From the NCBI GenBank assembly GCA_036386415.1, contig DASVVT010000064.1, positions 89,687 through 153,686 of the forward strand: DNA of 64,000 nt. Direction: 5' to 3'. This document shows positions 51,473 through 57,944 of this stretch, in pieces. The notes below the pieces were generated by a model. That model searched no databases. It was not told the DNA's origin and was given only the letters and a program-made list of their open reading frames with translations. Every line of letters begins with the position of its first letter. Positions within the stretch are counted from its first letter, which is position 1. The DNA comes from DASVVT01 sp036386415. Its GTDB lineage: Bacteria; Acidobacteriota; Blastocatellia; Pyrinomonadales; Pyrinomonadaceae. The translations under genes were made by a program, and so were the position numbers.

Positions 51473-52507
51473 TTACTGTATTGACACCTGCCACACCCGT
51501 TCATCTAGCGGTGTCGTAGAAATCTCGACATCCAGAAATTTCCGAATGACCTCAATATTTGTTGTCGTGTGAAGGGAGAGCGGGCCGGTCGTGTATGACC
51601 CGGCGCCTGCCAGCGCCAGCGGGATCAGCAACTGGTCAGCGAGGTGCTCGCCGACGGGCGCAAAGCCTTCAAGGTACTGTTGAGCTTCTTCGACAGCCCT
51701 CTCGGCAACCGTCTCGGCGCGCACCCCGCGTTCGCCCATGCCCGTGATGACTTCCGTCAGATGCTCGCTCTCCACCTCTAAGGTCAGGACGTTGCCGGGG
51801 CTCAGCGCGTTGTTAGAGTTCTCGACCCGCAGTTGATCTTCGCTCCAACCCATCCTCTCTTTGATAACGGCCAGCTCTCTTTCACCGATGGCGGGCGGGA
51901 GCTTGACGCAGAGCGCACGCGCACGCTGCCCGCGTATCTGGCCGCGCTCGTTGAGGTCGAGCGGCGAGAGCGTCGTCGCCGGTTCAATCGAGACATTGAG
52001 ACGGCCTCCGCCCGGCGGGTAGAACCCGTAGCGTTCGAGATTGATCGAGACGCGCGGTCCCATGCGGTTCACCAGCGGCAGAAACGTCTGCTCAAGAAAC
52101 TCGAAAGGCGGAGCATGCACATTATGCGTCCCGCCTTCGAGGGTGAGCTTGCTTGCCCCCCTGGCGATGACAAGCGGCGGCAGCACCGTCTGAAGAACAA
52201 GCGTCGTGCTTCCGGCAGTCCCGATCCTGAAGACATACTCGCCCGGCGTGACCTCGCCCGGAACGAACGCGAATTCACGAGCGCCCACAGCCGCGCCGCG
52301 CACCTCCGCCCGCCCGATCTCTGCCGCCGCCAGCACAGCCGTCAGGTGCTGCCGCTGAAGTCCAGGCTTCTCGCGCCGCGCGCGTACATTCTCCACGCGA
52401 AAAGGTTTCCCTGTAATCAGCGACAGCGCGCACGACGTGCGTATAATCTGCCCGCCTCCCTCTCCGAATGAGCCGTCGATGGTGAGCATGCTACTTGTTT
52501 CTCGCAC
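51473..52507 (-). CDS. rtcA: RNA 3'-terminal phosphate cyclase
   Basis: 344 residues from GTG at 52507, or 338 from ATG at 52489 (MLTIDGSFGEGGGQI), the canonical beginning. RtcA converts RNA 3'-phosphate to a 2',3'-cyclic phosphate through a covalent adenylyl-histidine. Signatures: GGGQIIRTS, REKPGLQRQHLT, GTAGSTTLVLQT, PPFEFLEQTFLP, RYGFYPPGGGR and the nucleophilic His in EHLADQLLIPLALA. It overlaps or abuts lysE, so the two are probably translated together. The ligase partner RtcB and the regulator RtcR are not in the window. Confidence 0.94.
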   Translation of the reverse strand: MRETSSMLTIDGSFGEGGGQIIRTSCALSLITGKPFRVENVRARREKPGLQRQHLTAVLAAAEIGRAEVRGAAVGAREFAFVPGEVTPGEYVFRIGTAGSTTLVLQTVLPPLVIARGASKLTLEGGTHNVHAPPFEFLEQTFLPLVNRMGPRVSINLERYGFYPPGGGRLNVSIEPATTLSPLDLNERGQIRGQRARALCVKLPPAIGERELAVIKERMGWSEDQLRVENSNNALSPGNVLTLEVESEHLTEVITGMGERGVRAETVAERAVEEAQQYLEGFAPVGEHLADQLLIPLALAGAGSYTTGPLSLHTTTNIEVIRKFLDVEISTTPLDERVWQVSIQ

Positions 52508-53126
52508 CCGACAACGCCGTCGTCACACCGAGCCCTATGTAGACTGTCCCGGCGAAGTAACGCTCGCCTTTCAGGAAACGGCGACTGCCCTTCAGCCAGT
52601 GTCCGACAGAGCCCGCCAGCAGCGCGTACACACCATCGCTCAAGGTCGCCAACACCACGAACAGGCAGCCTAGAAACAGCATCTGCCCCGTGACATTGCC
52701 TCTCGCGGGGCTGATGAACTGCGGCAGAAACGCGAAGAAGAAGAGCGCCGTCTTCGGATTGAGCACATTGACCACCACGCCCTCACAGAAGACTCGCTTC
52801 AAGCTCTCACGCCGCCCGGCCTCCTCCTGCCTGACCTCCTCGCGCGCCAGAAGCTTGCGAATCCCCAGATAGATCAGGTAAGCCGCGCCCAAGTACTTGA
52901 CCACGCTGAACGCCAGCGCCGACGACAGCAACAGCGCCGACAGACCCAGAGCCGCCGCCCCCACATGAAACAGCGTCCCCACCTCCAGCCCCAGCACGGA
53001 CACCACGCCCGCCACGCGCCCCTGATTCACACTCCGCGCAATCACATACAGCACCGCAGGCCCCGGCGTCAGCAACAGCACCAAAGCCGCCGCCACGAAT
53101 AGATATAGATGGGAGGATTCAGGCAT
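52491..53126 (-). CDS. LysE/RhtB family amino-acid exporter
   Basis: 211 residues with six membrane segments. The N-terminal LVLLLTPGPAVLYVIARSVN carries the LysE signature (TPGPxxL), and FCEGVVVNVLNPKTALFFFAFLP is the second family motif (NPKAxLFF). Likely exports an amino acid or homoserine lactone across the inner membrane. The first 16 codons are duplicated 680 bp upstream at 53757-53804, beyond the toxin-antitoxin pair, showing that an insertion or partial duplication occurred at this start. Confidence 0.92.
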   Translation of the reverse strand: MPESSHLYLFVAAALVLLLTPGPAVLYVIARSVNQGRVAGVVSVLGLEVGTLFHVGAAALGLSALLLSSALAFSVVKYLGAAYLIYLGIRKLLAREEVRQEEAGRRESLKRVFCEGVVVNVLNPKTALFFFAFLPQFISPARGNVTGQMLFLGCLFVVLATLSDGVYALLAGSVGHWLKGSRRFLKGERYFAGTVYIGLGVTTALSGARNK

Positions 53127-53176
53127 ATTGACTCTCCTGGTTTTTGAAATTGTCTCGCGGCAGGTTAAAAGCGTTA

Positions 53177-53515
53177 TTAGATCGCGTTAATCTCAATCAA
53201 CTGCTCGCCCGATTCCAGAAGCTCCAGGGCTTTCGTAAAAGTCTTTCCAAGTATTTCCTTGAGCCGCGCGTTCGAAGTATTACCGCATGTCACCCATATC
53301 ACTCGCGGCGGCGGCCCGAATCTGTCAAGAAGCAATACGAAATCGCTGTCCTTCGTCATAACAACGGCATTATCTCGCTTCGCAGCCTGAAATATCTCTG
53401 TGTCCGAAGCGCCTCGCAAACCAAGGTCACGAACCGCGACAGCATTGACAGAAAAATTAATGCTAATCCACGTTGCTATGGCAGGAGACATCTGTGCATC
53501 AATCCAGATAGTCAT
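53177..53515 (-). CDS. DUF5615 (PIN-like) toxin
   Basis: 112 residues. MTIWIDAQMSPAIATWI (first acidic residue), VAVRDLGLRGASDTEIFQAA and VVMTKDSDFVLLLDRFG (acidic TKDxDF motif) match DUF5615, a short PIN-like ribonuclease family usually paired with DUF433. It starts by a 4-bp overlap (ATGA) with the DUF433 gene. More AT-rich than the neighbouring lysE gene. Likely the toxin of an addiction module. Confidence 0.88.
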   Translation of the reverse strand: MTIWIDAQMSPAIATWISINFSVNAVAVRDLGLRGASDTEIFQAAKRDNAVVMTKDSDFVLLLDRFGPPPRVIWVTCGNTSNARLKEILGKTFTKALELLESGEQLIEINAI

Positions 53516-53736
53516 GCGGCGAGCACCGGATGATCTAATCTACGCGCAGCATATTGGAGAGCCGCCCGCAAGTCTTCCATTTCAAGGTCAGGCATCTCTT
53601 CCAGTATTTGTTCTGCACTTAACCCGGCAGCGAACAGATCGAGGACGTCAATAACTCTAATTCGCATCCCGCGAATACACGGACGCCCACCACACTGCTC
53701 AGAGTTAATCGTTATTCTGTTTAGTAAATCAGACAT
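53512..53736 (-). CDS. DUF433 antitoxin
   Basis: 74 residues from ATG at 53736, chosen because GGAG lies 7 bases upstream; the frame continues to 53748 only through TTG. ITINSEQCGGRPCIRGMRIRVIDVLDL followed by AEQILEEMPDLEMEDLRAALQYA is the DUF433 pattern (winged-helix-like DNA binder). It precedes and overlaps the DUF5615 toxin. Expected to bind the toxin and repress its own promoter. Confidence 0.88.
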   Translation of the reverse strand: MSDLLNRITINSEQCGGRPCIRGMRIRVIDVLDLFAAGLSAEQILEEMPDLEMEDLRAALQYAARRLDHPVLAA

Positions 53737-53756
53737 GGCTATCTCCAATCAGATTG

Positions 53757-53804
53757 AACCAAAGCTGCCGCGACGAATAAATATAGATGGAATGATTCAG
53801 GCAT
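53757..53804 (-). pseudogene. lysE 5' fragment (duplicated start)
   Basis: Sixteen codons read MPESFHLYLFVAAALV, against MPESSHLYLFVAAALV at the real lysE start (53126). The nucleotide match covers 53757-53816 and 53080-53138, including part of the leader (about 85% by eye). The frame then runs into unrelated sequence and stops. It is a dead remnant that marks one edge of the toxin-antitoxin insert. Confidence 0.8.
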
Positions 53805-53829
53805 CATGTGTCTCCTATTAGACAGCTTA

Positions 53830-54393
53830 TTAAATATATTTCGACCGCTCACGGGCATTCCATTCTTCTAACAGAATCCCCGACAATCTACTAAATAACT
53901 TTTCGATTCGCTCGAAATCAGCCATACTAAAACTCCGTAGGTTTTCTGGGCTTTGGCTGTTAAAAAATACCTCACTTCTCAATGGCATCGGATAACGACC
54001 AGCCCAAACTAGATATTCTTCCAACCTTCTAAGCAATTCATCTTCAGAACCAGAGATATTACTGACTCTCTTAGCGCCTTCGGAAATACCATGTCCTCCT
54101 TTGGGCAGTAGGCTTCTATTTATAAACTCTCGATTCACAGAAGATGAATCACGCCCTAACATAATACCCTTAATTAAATTTTCAAACGCCATTGCGGTTA
54201 GAAGCATATAGGACTTTACAAAGGCCATAACAGTGTCGTTGAGACTAGGCTCAAATCGGAGCAACGGAATGGCATTTTGCAACTCTACTTTGATGACATC
54301 TGCTGACATCTTTAACTGGTTTGCCTGGGTAAGCCAAATCTGTGCATCTTTACATACGATCTCAAATATCTCTTCAGCCTCTTGTTTCTGCAT
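53830..54393 (-). CDS. hypothetical helical protein, AT-rich
   Basis: 187 residues, nearly all helical, with no signal peptide. A central segment VMAFVKSYMLLTAMAFENLI followed by KGIMLGRD resembles the long helix of HEPN-type RNases (AbiV-like proteins have a similar layout), but the RxxxxH catalytic motif is not evident, so this is only a resemblance. Base composition is much more AT-rich than the surrounding genes. It lies between the toxin-antitoxin pair and the tRNA array. Possibly an immunity-related accessory gene. Confidence 0.6.
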   Translation of the reverse strand: MQKQEAEEIFEIVCKDAQIWLTQANQLKMSADVIKVELQNAIPLLRFEPSLNDTVMAFVKSYMLLTAMAFENLIKGIMLGRDSSSVNREFINRSLLPKGGHGISEGAKRVSNISGSEDELLRRLEEYLVWAGRYPMPLRSEVFFNSQSPENLRSFSMADFERIEKLFSRLSGILLEEWNARERSKYI

Positions 54394-54954
54394 CCTGATT
54401 ACCTGCTCTCTAAATTTTGATCAAGCTGCATCGGAATGATATAGCTTTGAATTGTAATATTCTGTGTTACGCAAGATTAGTCCACGCATCTGACTGGCTT
54501 ATCCATTTACAACTTCATCTCATTCCTTATTAAATTTCAAAAGCGACGACAAGGATCGATGAAACACTTTCGCGCTCTGCTGTTGAGCTATGACCCGGTC
54601 GAAAATGGAGCCACCGGGAATCGAACCCGGAACCTCGTGCTCTCGAAGCAGTGTAGTTCCCTCTTCATTCGTCGCGTGATTACCTCAATTGAACCTACGG
54701 CGCTTGAACCGGGGATGTAGTGCCCCTGACCCACCCTCACCAAACGAACAGACCAGCACACGGTAGTCACATTTACATTACCCTTTGCGCTTGTCACTTT
54801 GCTGGGCATTACTTGTTAGGCGGGGATCGAACCCGCTGACGCGCGCCCCTACGCGTCGCCAGTGCGGCGGCTCATCACCGCCATCCAACTTACCCAGTTG
54901 GCGGGTTTGTGCTCGCTTCCGTTTCGTCCGGCTACCGACTACATCCTCTGTCCT
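54394..54954. other. tRNA-like remnants at the downstream end of the array
   Basis: No protein gene. On the minus strand there is a 5' tRNA half (54571-54598: GGGTCATAGCTCAACAGCAG then AGCG), a 3' half (54605-54650: T-arm CCGGGTTCGATTCCCGG and acceptor TGGCTCCA), and a T-arm-like CCCCGGTTCAAGCGCC near 54690-54720. None has a matching acceptor partner. This looks like a decaying end of the array. Confidence 0.6.
54815..54905 (-). tRNA. tRNA-like structure with long variable arm, isotype unclear
   Basis: Minus-strand order: D-arm CCAACTGGGTAAGTTGG, hairpin GGCGG-TGATGAG-CCGCC, variable stem GACGCG ... CGCGTC and T-arm GCGGG-TTCGATC-CCCGC. The anticodon loop has G at position 33 (would read AUG) and the acceptor halves do not pair (CTAACAA has no partner). 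Probably a decayed or non-canonical class II tRNA. Confidence 0.4.
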
Positions 54955-55413
54955 TTACGCCCTCAATTCCGTTCGCCAGTTCAACTCCTGAATACGCGCA
55001 TCCATCTCGCGGTAAGCCTTTGCGAGGTCGTCTGCCGTCTTCTGCGTCTCGCCGACATCGACGGTGCGCACGTACTTCACCTCCGTTCTCGTGAAACGAT
55101 CCTGCGTGACGGCAGCGGCCTGCGCCAGATCACCGTAGAACGCGCGACGCAGCGCGAGCACGTCACGCTCGGCCAGCGCATCCGAGATGGTCTTGCCATC
55201 CTGGTACAGGGTCTCGGAATTCGTTCGGTTGATGCGCTTGATCAGATCTGCAAGCTCAGCGGCGACGCGCTCAATCTCTGCGAGCAACTGGACAGGATTC
55301 TCCGCAGGCTGATCGCCCTCCTGAACTTTCGCGCCCCTGATAATTCGCGCCTTCAACTGCTCGAATCTCTTCTGGCAATCGGCGCGCAGGATCAAAGCCT
55401 CTGCTAGTTTCAT
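54955..55413 (-). CDS. DIP1984/septicolysin family protein
   Basis: 152 residues, full length. Starts MKLAEALILRADCQKRFEQL, then VQEGDQPAENPVQLLAEIE, LIKRINRTNSETLYQDGKT, DALAERDVLALRRAFYGDLA, then DVGETQKTADDLAKAYREM and the C-terminal RIQELNWRTEL. This matches the DIP1984 (septicolysin-like) family, long helical proteins often found near mobile or phage-like DNA. Function unsettled; toxin-like activity was proposed for the Streptococcus homologue. It is co-oriented with the tRNA array and sits at its downstream edge. Confidence 0.85.
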   Translation of the reverse strand: MKLAEALILRADCQKRFEQLKARIIRGAKVQEGDQPAENPVQLLAEIERVAAELADLIKRINRTNSETLYQDGKTISDALAERDVLALRRAFYGDLAQAAAVTQDRFTRTEVKYVRTVDVGETQKTADDLAKAYREMDARIQELNWRTELRA

Positions 55414-55639
55414 GACGTTTCACCTCCACATATCTCGTCTACAAATATTACGGCGACCCAAAGTGCTCGATCAATGAAAGAAAGAGCCGCTCGCGGCAAA
55501 AGAGCGCCGGACGCGCGATGAGCTCCGGCTCTACCTCCTTGCAAAGTCCCGTCTCCAGACTCGTAGCATCCGAGCCATTAATTCTTTTGCATCGAAATCG
55601 AAGCGCCTTGTGATGAATGAAAGGAGATGAGAAGAGAGC

Positions 55640-55714
55640 TGGCTGCGGGAGAAGGAGTCGAACCAACACCTCCGAGTTCAGAGCCCGGCGCGCTGCCAAT
55701 TACGCCATCCCGCA
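55640..55714 (-). tRNA. tRNA-Gln (anticodon CUG)
   Basis: Acceptor TGCGGGA/TCCCGCA pairs fully; the anticodon loop is CTCTGAA; G73 and encoded CCA. The T-stem GTTGG/CCTTC has two mismatches. Codon read: CAG. Confidence 0.85.
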
Positions 55715-55732
55715 GGAACTTAAAAAAAAGAG

Positions 55733-55827
55733 TCGGGGCAGTGGGACTCGAACCCACAACCTCGCGGTCATCTGCCGCTAATACAGTTTATAAAACTGCT
55801 GCTCTGATCCGATTGAGCTATGCCCCG
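55733..55827 (-). tRNA. tRNA-Ile-anticodon (UAU) with enlarged variable region
   Basis: Acceptor CGGGGCA/TGCCCCG, D-arm GCTC...GAGC, stem GCAGT/ACTGT with loop TTTATAA (U33, anticodon UAU, codon AUA), T-arm GTGGG-TTCGAGT-CCCAC, A73, no CCA. The variable region is about 25 nt and includes a hairpin (GCGG ... CCGC), instead of the usual 5 nt. Confidence 0.75.
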
Positions 55828-55845
55828 TCCGAGAGAAGAAGTTGA

Positions 55846-55918
55846 TCGGGACGGTAGAAGTCGAATCTACAACCAACGGCACGTCGCGCCGTCGCTCCAC
55901 CAGTTGAGCTACACCGCG
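55846..55918 (-). tRNA. tRNA-Val-anticodon (GAC), atypical loop
   Basis: D-arm GCTC...GAGC, anticodon stem ACGGC/GCCGT with loop GCGACGT, so position 33 is C and the anticodon reads GAC. T-arm GTAGA-TTCGACT-TCTAC. The acceptor CGCGGTG/CGTCCCG has one mismatch and G-U pairs. A73, no encoded CCA. The loop can close further (C33-G37), so function is doubtful. Confidence 0.6.
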
Positions 55919-55925
55919 AAAGCTG

Positions 55926-56001
55926 TGGTTGACCCGGCGGGGCTCAAACCCGCACCTCACAGATTAAAAGTCTGCTGCTCTGTCCCTCGAGCTTCGGGTC
56001 A
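55926..56001 (-). tRNA. tRNA-Lys (anticodon UUU)
   Basis: Acceptor TGACCCG/CGGGTCA perfect; stem GCAGA/TCTGT, loop CTTTTAA; T-arm GCGGG-TTTGAGC-CCCGC; A73 and encoded CCA. Confidence 0.9.
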
Positions 56002-56011
56002 ATGGAGAGAT

Positions 56012-56087
56012 TGGCTGGCAGAGTCGGACTTGAACCGACACGCTTCTGATTAACAATCAGACGCTCTACCAATTAAGCTATCTGCCA
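56012..56087 (-). tRNA. tRNA-Asn (anticodon GUU)
   Basis: Acceptor TGGCAGA/TCTGCCA, D-arm GCTT...GAGC, stem TCTGA/TCAGA with loop TTGTTAA, T-arm GTCGG-TTCAAGT-CCGAC, G73 and encoded CCA. All elements canonical. Confidence 0.93.
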
Positions 56088-56210
56088 GGATGAATCAGCG
56101 ATTCAACCCCACCACCTTGAGGCCGCCGGAGAACCCGAAAGGCGGGAAGACACAAGAGCAGGGATGAAGGCGTAGAGATGAAGAATGCACAAGCAGGGCA
56201 TTTCAAAATG

Positions 56211-56247
56211 GCATGACCATGCTTTGATCCTGACACCCTTCGCCCCT
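56211..56247 (-). pseudogene. tRNA 5'-half remnant
   Basis: Minus-strand GGGGCGAAGGGTGTCAGGAT followed by CAAAGCATGGTCATGC resembles the 5' half of the array's tRNA-Glu (GGCGCGAAGGGCTACGTCAG ...). No T-arm follows. The rest of 56088-56295 has no gene. Confidence 0.5.
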
Positions 56248-56295
56248 CAACCTTACTCTCGTGTCCTGGCAGTAGGGTGAGGTGTTCGAGATTGA

Positions 56296-56368
56296 TTGCG
56301 GGAGCAGGAGTCGAACCTGCCTTAAAACGGCGTATGAAACCGTTGAGCCCCCGGTGCTCTTTCCCGCA
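56296..56368 (-). tRNA. tRNA-Met (anticodon CAU), first copy
   Basis: Acceptor TGCGGGA/TCCCGCA, D-arm GAGC...GCTC, stem ACGGT/GCCGT, loop TTCATAC, T-arm GCAGG-TTCGACT-CCTGC, A73, no CCA. It lacks the initiator features (no C1-A72 mismatch). It could be tRNA-Ile with lysidine instead. Confidence 0.82.
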
Positions 56369-56377
56369 AAAGAGAGA

Positions 56378-56457
56378 TGGCTGCGGCGACGAGATTTGAA
56401 CTCGTATCATCTCGTTTACAAGACGAGCGCTCTCGCATCCCGTTGAGCTACGCCGCA
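56378..56457 (-). tRNA. tRNA-Thr (anticodon UGU)
   Basis: Acceptor TGCGGCG/CGCCGCA, stem CTCGT/ACGAG with loop CTTGTAA, T-arm ACGAG-TTCAAAT-CTCGT, G73 and encoded CCA. Confidence 0.9.
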
Positions 56458-56467
56458 AAAAGGTTAT

Positions 56468-56544
56468 TGGTGGAACCGGAGAGAATCGAACTCTCATTTA
56501 ACTCCTTGCAAGGGAGTTGCTTTGCCAGATTAAGCTACGGCCCC
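56468..56544 (-). tRNA. tRNA-Ala (anticodon UGC)
   Basis: Acceptor GGGGCCG/CGGTTCC (two G-U pairs), stem ACTCC/GGAGT with loop CTTGCAA, T-arm GAGAG-TTCGATT-CTCTC, A73 and encoded CCA. The G3-U70 pair required by AlaRS is present. Confidence 0.9.
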
Positions 56545-56554
56545 GAAATAAAGT

Positions 56555-56634
56555 TGGTTGCGGAGGCGGGGATCGAACCCGCGACCTTTCGTTTATGAGA
56601 CGAATGCTCTCAACCGCGTCTGAGCTACTCCGCA
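56555..56634 (-). tRNA. tRNA-Met (anticodon CAU), second copy
   Basis: Acceptor TGCGGAG/CTCCGCA, long D-loop, stem TTCGT/ACGAA with loop CTCATAA, T-arm GCGGG-TTCGATC-CCCGC, A73 and encoded CCA. Elongator Met or Ile-lysidine type; not an initiator. Confidence 0.87.
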
Positions 56635-56642
56635 TCATGGGA

Positions 56643-56690
56643 TGAGCCTGGCAGGACTCGAACCAGTAAAGAAACGATTTATGTGGTTTT
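56643..56690 (-). pseudogene. tRNA 3'-half fragment
   Basis: Only the T-arm (ACTGG-TTCGAGT-CCTGC) and acceptor end CAGGCTCA remain. The sequence resembles the 3' end of the adjacent tRNA-Arg(UCU), so it is probably a partial duplicate. Confidence 0.65.
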
Positions 56691-56693
56691 GTA

Positions 56694-56766
56694 TGAGCTT
56701 GGCACGACTCGAACGTGCGACCCTCTGCTTAGAAGGCAGATGCTCTCTCCGCTGAGCTACAAGCCC
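56694..56766 (-). tRNA. tRNA-Arg (anticodon UCU)
   Basis: Acceptor GGGCTTG/CAAGCTC, stem TCTGC/GCAGA with loop CTTCTAA, T-arm GCACG-TTCGAGT-CGTGC, A73, no CCA. Confidence 0.9.
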
Positions 56767-56781
56767 GAAAAAGATTTTTTT

Positions 56782-56859
56782 TGGAGGCGATGGAGAGATT
56801 TGAACTCTCAGCCGCTCGATTACGGGTCGAGTGCTCTTTCCTGTTTGAGCTTCATCGCC
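56782..56859 (-). tRNA. tRNA with Thr anticodon (CGU), Gly-like body
   Basis: Acceptor GGCGATG/CATCGCC, stem CTCGA/TCGAG, loop CCCGTAA: C33 and anticodon CGU. T-arm GAGAG-TTCAAAT-CTCTC; U73 and encoded CCA. The AAGCTCAAACAGG D-arm is the same as in tRNA-Gly(UCC) at 57945, and U73 is a glycine identity base. Confidence 0.72.
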
Positions 56860-56872
56860 TCGAAAAAAGGTG

Positions 56873-56958
56873 TGGCCGGGGCGTGAGGCCGCCGTGCATG
56901 CCTCCTTGCTCCACGCTTCACGCGCAGTCACGTCCTGCCGGACCGGAGCCACGCCCCG
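56873..56958 (-). tRNA. tRNA-like structure with non-canonical T-arm
   Basis: A 9-bp acceptor-like stem CGGGGCGTG/CACGCCCCG, a D-like hairpin GTCC-GGCA-GGAC and a 3' hairpin GAGGC/GCCTC with a 10-nt loop that lacks TTCRA. No clear anticodon loop. Either a decayed tRNA or another small RNA of the array. Confidence 0.4.
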
Positions 56959-56961
56959 AAA

Positions 56962-57058
56962 AGCAGGGATGAAGGATGAGGGATGAGGGACGAAAGAATG
57001 ATTACGCAACTTGAATCATCACGCTTTCATCCCTCATCCCTCATCCTTCATCCCTGCT
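56962..57058. repeat. AGGGATGAGGGATGA-family palindrome, copy 1
   Basis: Arms GCAGGGATGAAGGATGAGGG and TCATCCCTCATCCTTCATCC with a loop holding GATTACGCAACTTGAATC. It is an intergenic spacer inside the tRNA array. Confidence 0.8.
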
Positions 57059-57063
57059 CTTGA

Positions 57064-57135
57064 TGGTCGGAGTTGGAATCGAGCCAACCTCTCAGGTGTT
57101 TCAGACCTGCGCTGATCCATCTCAGCTATCCGACC
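57064..57135 (-). tRNA. tRNA-Phe (anticodon GAA)
   Basis: Acceptor GGTCGGA/TCCGACC, stem CAGGT/ACCTG with loop CTGAAAC, T-arm GTTGG-CTCGATT-CCAAC (C at position 54), A73, no CCA. Confidence 0.87.
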
Positions 57136-57139
57136 CTAG

Positions 57140-57250
57140 TACAGAAAAGAGCACTCACCACAAAGGCACGAAGGCACGAAGAAAGAGATTCGTCTTACCT
57201 TTGTGGTGAGTTTCTCTGGTTTACGCCCTTCGTGCCTTCTCACGAAGGGC
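57140..57250. repeat. CACAAAGGCACGAAGGCACGAAG-type palindrome
   Basis: ACTCACCACAAAGGCACGAA on the left; the right side has CTTTGTGGTGAGT and then CCTTCGTGCCTTC, two partial return arms. It overlaps the 3' end of the HNH endonuclease gene by about 30 bp. Confidence 0.6.
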
Positions 57251-57793
57251 GCGATCATCGTGGGCATCCATGAAGATGTAAGGCTTCCACTCTGGCCTTG
57301 CTTCCGCGTAGTGGCAGAGCACGACCCTTTCAAGCTTTACACGGAGCGCCGATTGAGCGGTCAGAAGCGGCATGCGCGCTTCCGCAGGCGTCCGGTTGCC
57401 CTTGCGGTTGTTGCACGCAAGGCATGCGGCGACGACGTTCAGAGGCGTGTTATCGCCGCCACGCGAGCGTGGGAAGATGTGATCCAGCGTCAGCTCAGCC
57501 GGGCTCTTCTTCTCGCCGCAGTACTGGCAGCGGAACTTATCGCGCATGTAAATCCTGAGCCGCTTCATGCCCGATGCTTCCCGGCGACGCCGGACGTTGA
57601 TGTACGTGCGACGCCTGATGACGGACGGCACAGCGTACTCTTCGTGCGTGGTGTGAAGGACGCGCCCCTCATCCCATTCCTCGACCGTCACCGTCTCCTT
57701 CAGCATCATGATGATCGCTCGCGCCACGCCGACGGTGCCGAGCGGCTCGTAGGTTTGGTTAAGCAGTAAGACTCGATTGTTGATCACGTGCAC
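57221..57793 (-). CDS. HNH endonuclease inside the tRNA array
   Basis: 190 residues from GTG at 57793 (VHVINNRVLLLNQTYEPL), preceded by AAAGGAGGTG, a strong site. The open frame extends to 57856, but that would run into the tRNA-Cys gene. The HNH/McrA-type domain lies at about 85-145: FRCQYCGEKKSPAELTLDHI (first CxxC; D-H of the HNH), then SRGGDNTPLNVVAACLACNN (second CxxC). It is a stand-alone nuclease; similar genes are common in phages and mobile DNA. It could nick DNA near the array, but its target is unknown. Confidence 0.87.
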   Translation of the reverse strand: MHVINNRVLLLNQTYEPLGTVGVARAIIMMLKETVTVEEWDEGRVLHTTHEEYAVPSVIRRRTYINVRRRREASGMKRLRIYMRDKFRCQYCGEKKSPAELTLDHIFPRSRGGDNTPLNVVAACLACNNRKGNRTPAEARMPLLTAQSALRVKLERVVLCHYAEARPEWKPYIFMDAHDDRALREKARRA

Positions 57794-57856
57794 GTTCGGC
57801 ACCTCCTTTCTTGTCTGAATGAATGGCGAGACGTGAGCCTCGCCTGTCAAGTTCAA

Positions 57857-57930
57857 AGCACGCGGTCGGAGTCGAACCGACGATGACAGGGTTTGCAGTC
57901 CTGCGCCTTAACCAGCTTGGCTACGCGTGC
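57857..57930 (-). tRNA. tRNA-Cys (anticodon GCA)
   Basis: Acceptor GCACGCG/CGCGTGC, D-arm GCC...GGC, loop CTGCAAA, one mismatch at 31-39, T-arm GTCGG-TTCGACT-CCGAC. U73, as required by CysRS; no CCA. Confidence 0.88.
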
Positions 57931-57944
57931 TTAAAGTGAAAGTT

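Noticed and set aside
54571..54650. Permuted (circularly rearranged) tRNA, because a 3' half precedes a 5' half
   Set aside because: The acceptor strands (GGGTCAT and TGGCTCC) cannot pair, so they are unrelated fragments.
54811..54830. attC-like core (GTTAGGC / GCCTAAC) suggesting an integron cassette
   Set aside because: No matching RYYYAAC/GTTRRRY partner or paired inner boxes within 150 bases, and no integrase or cassette genes; the word falls in a tRNA acceptor/T-arm end.
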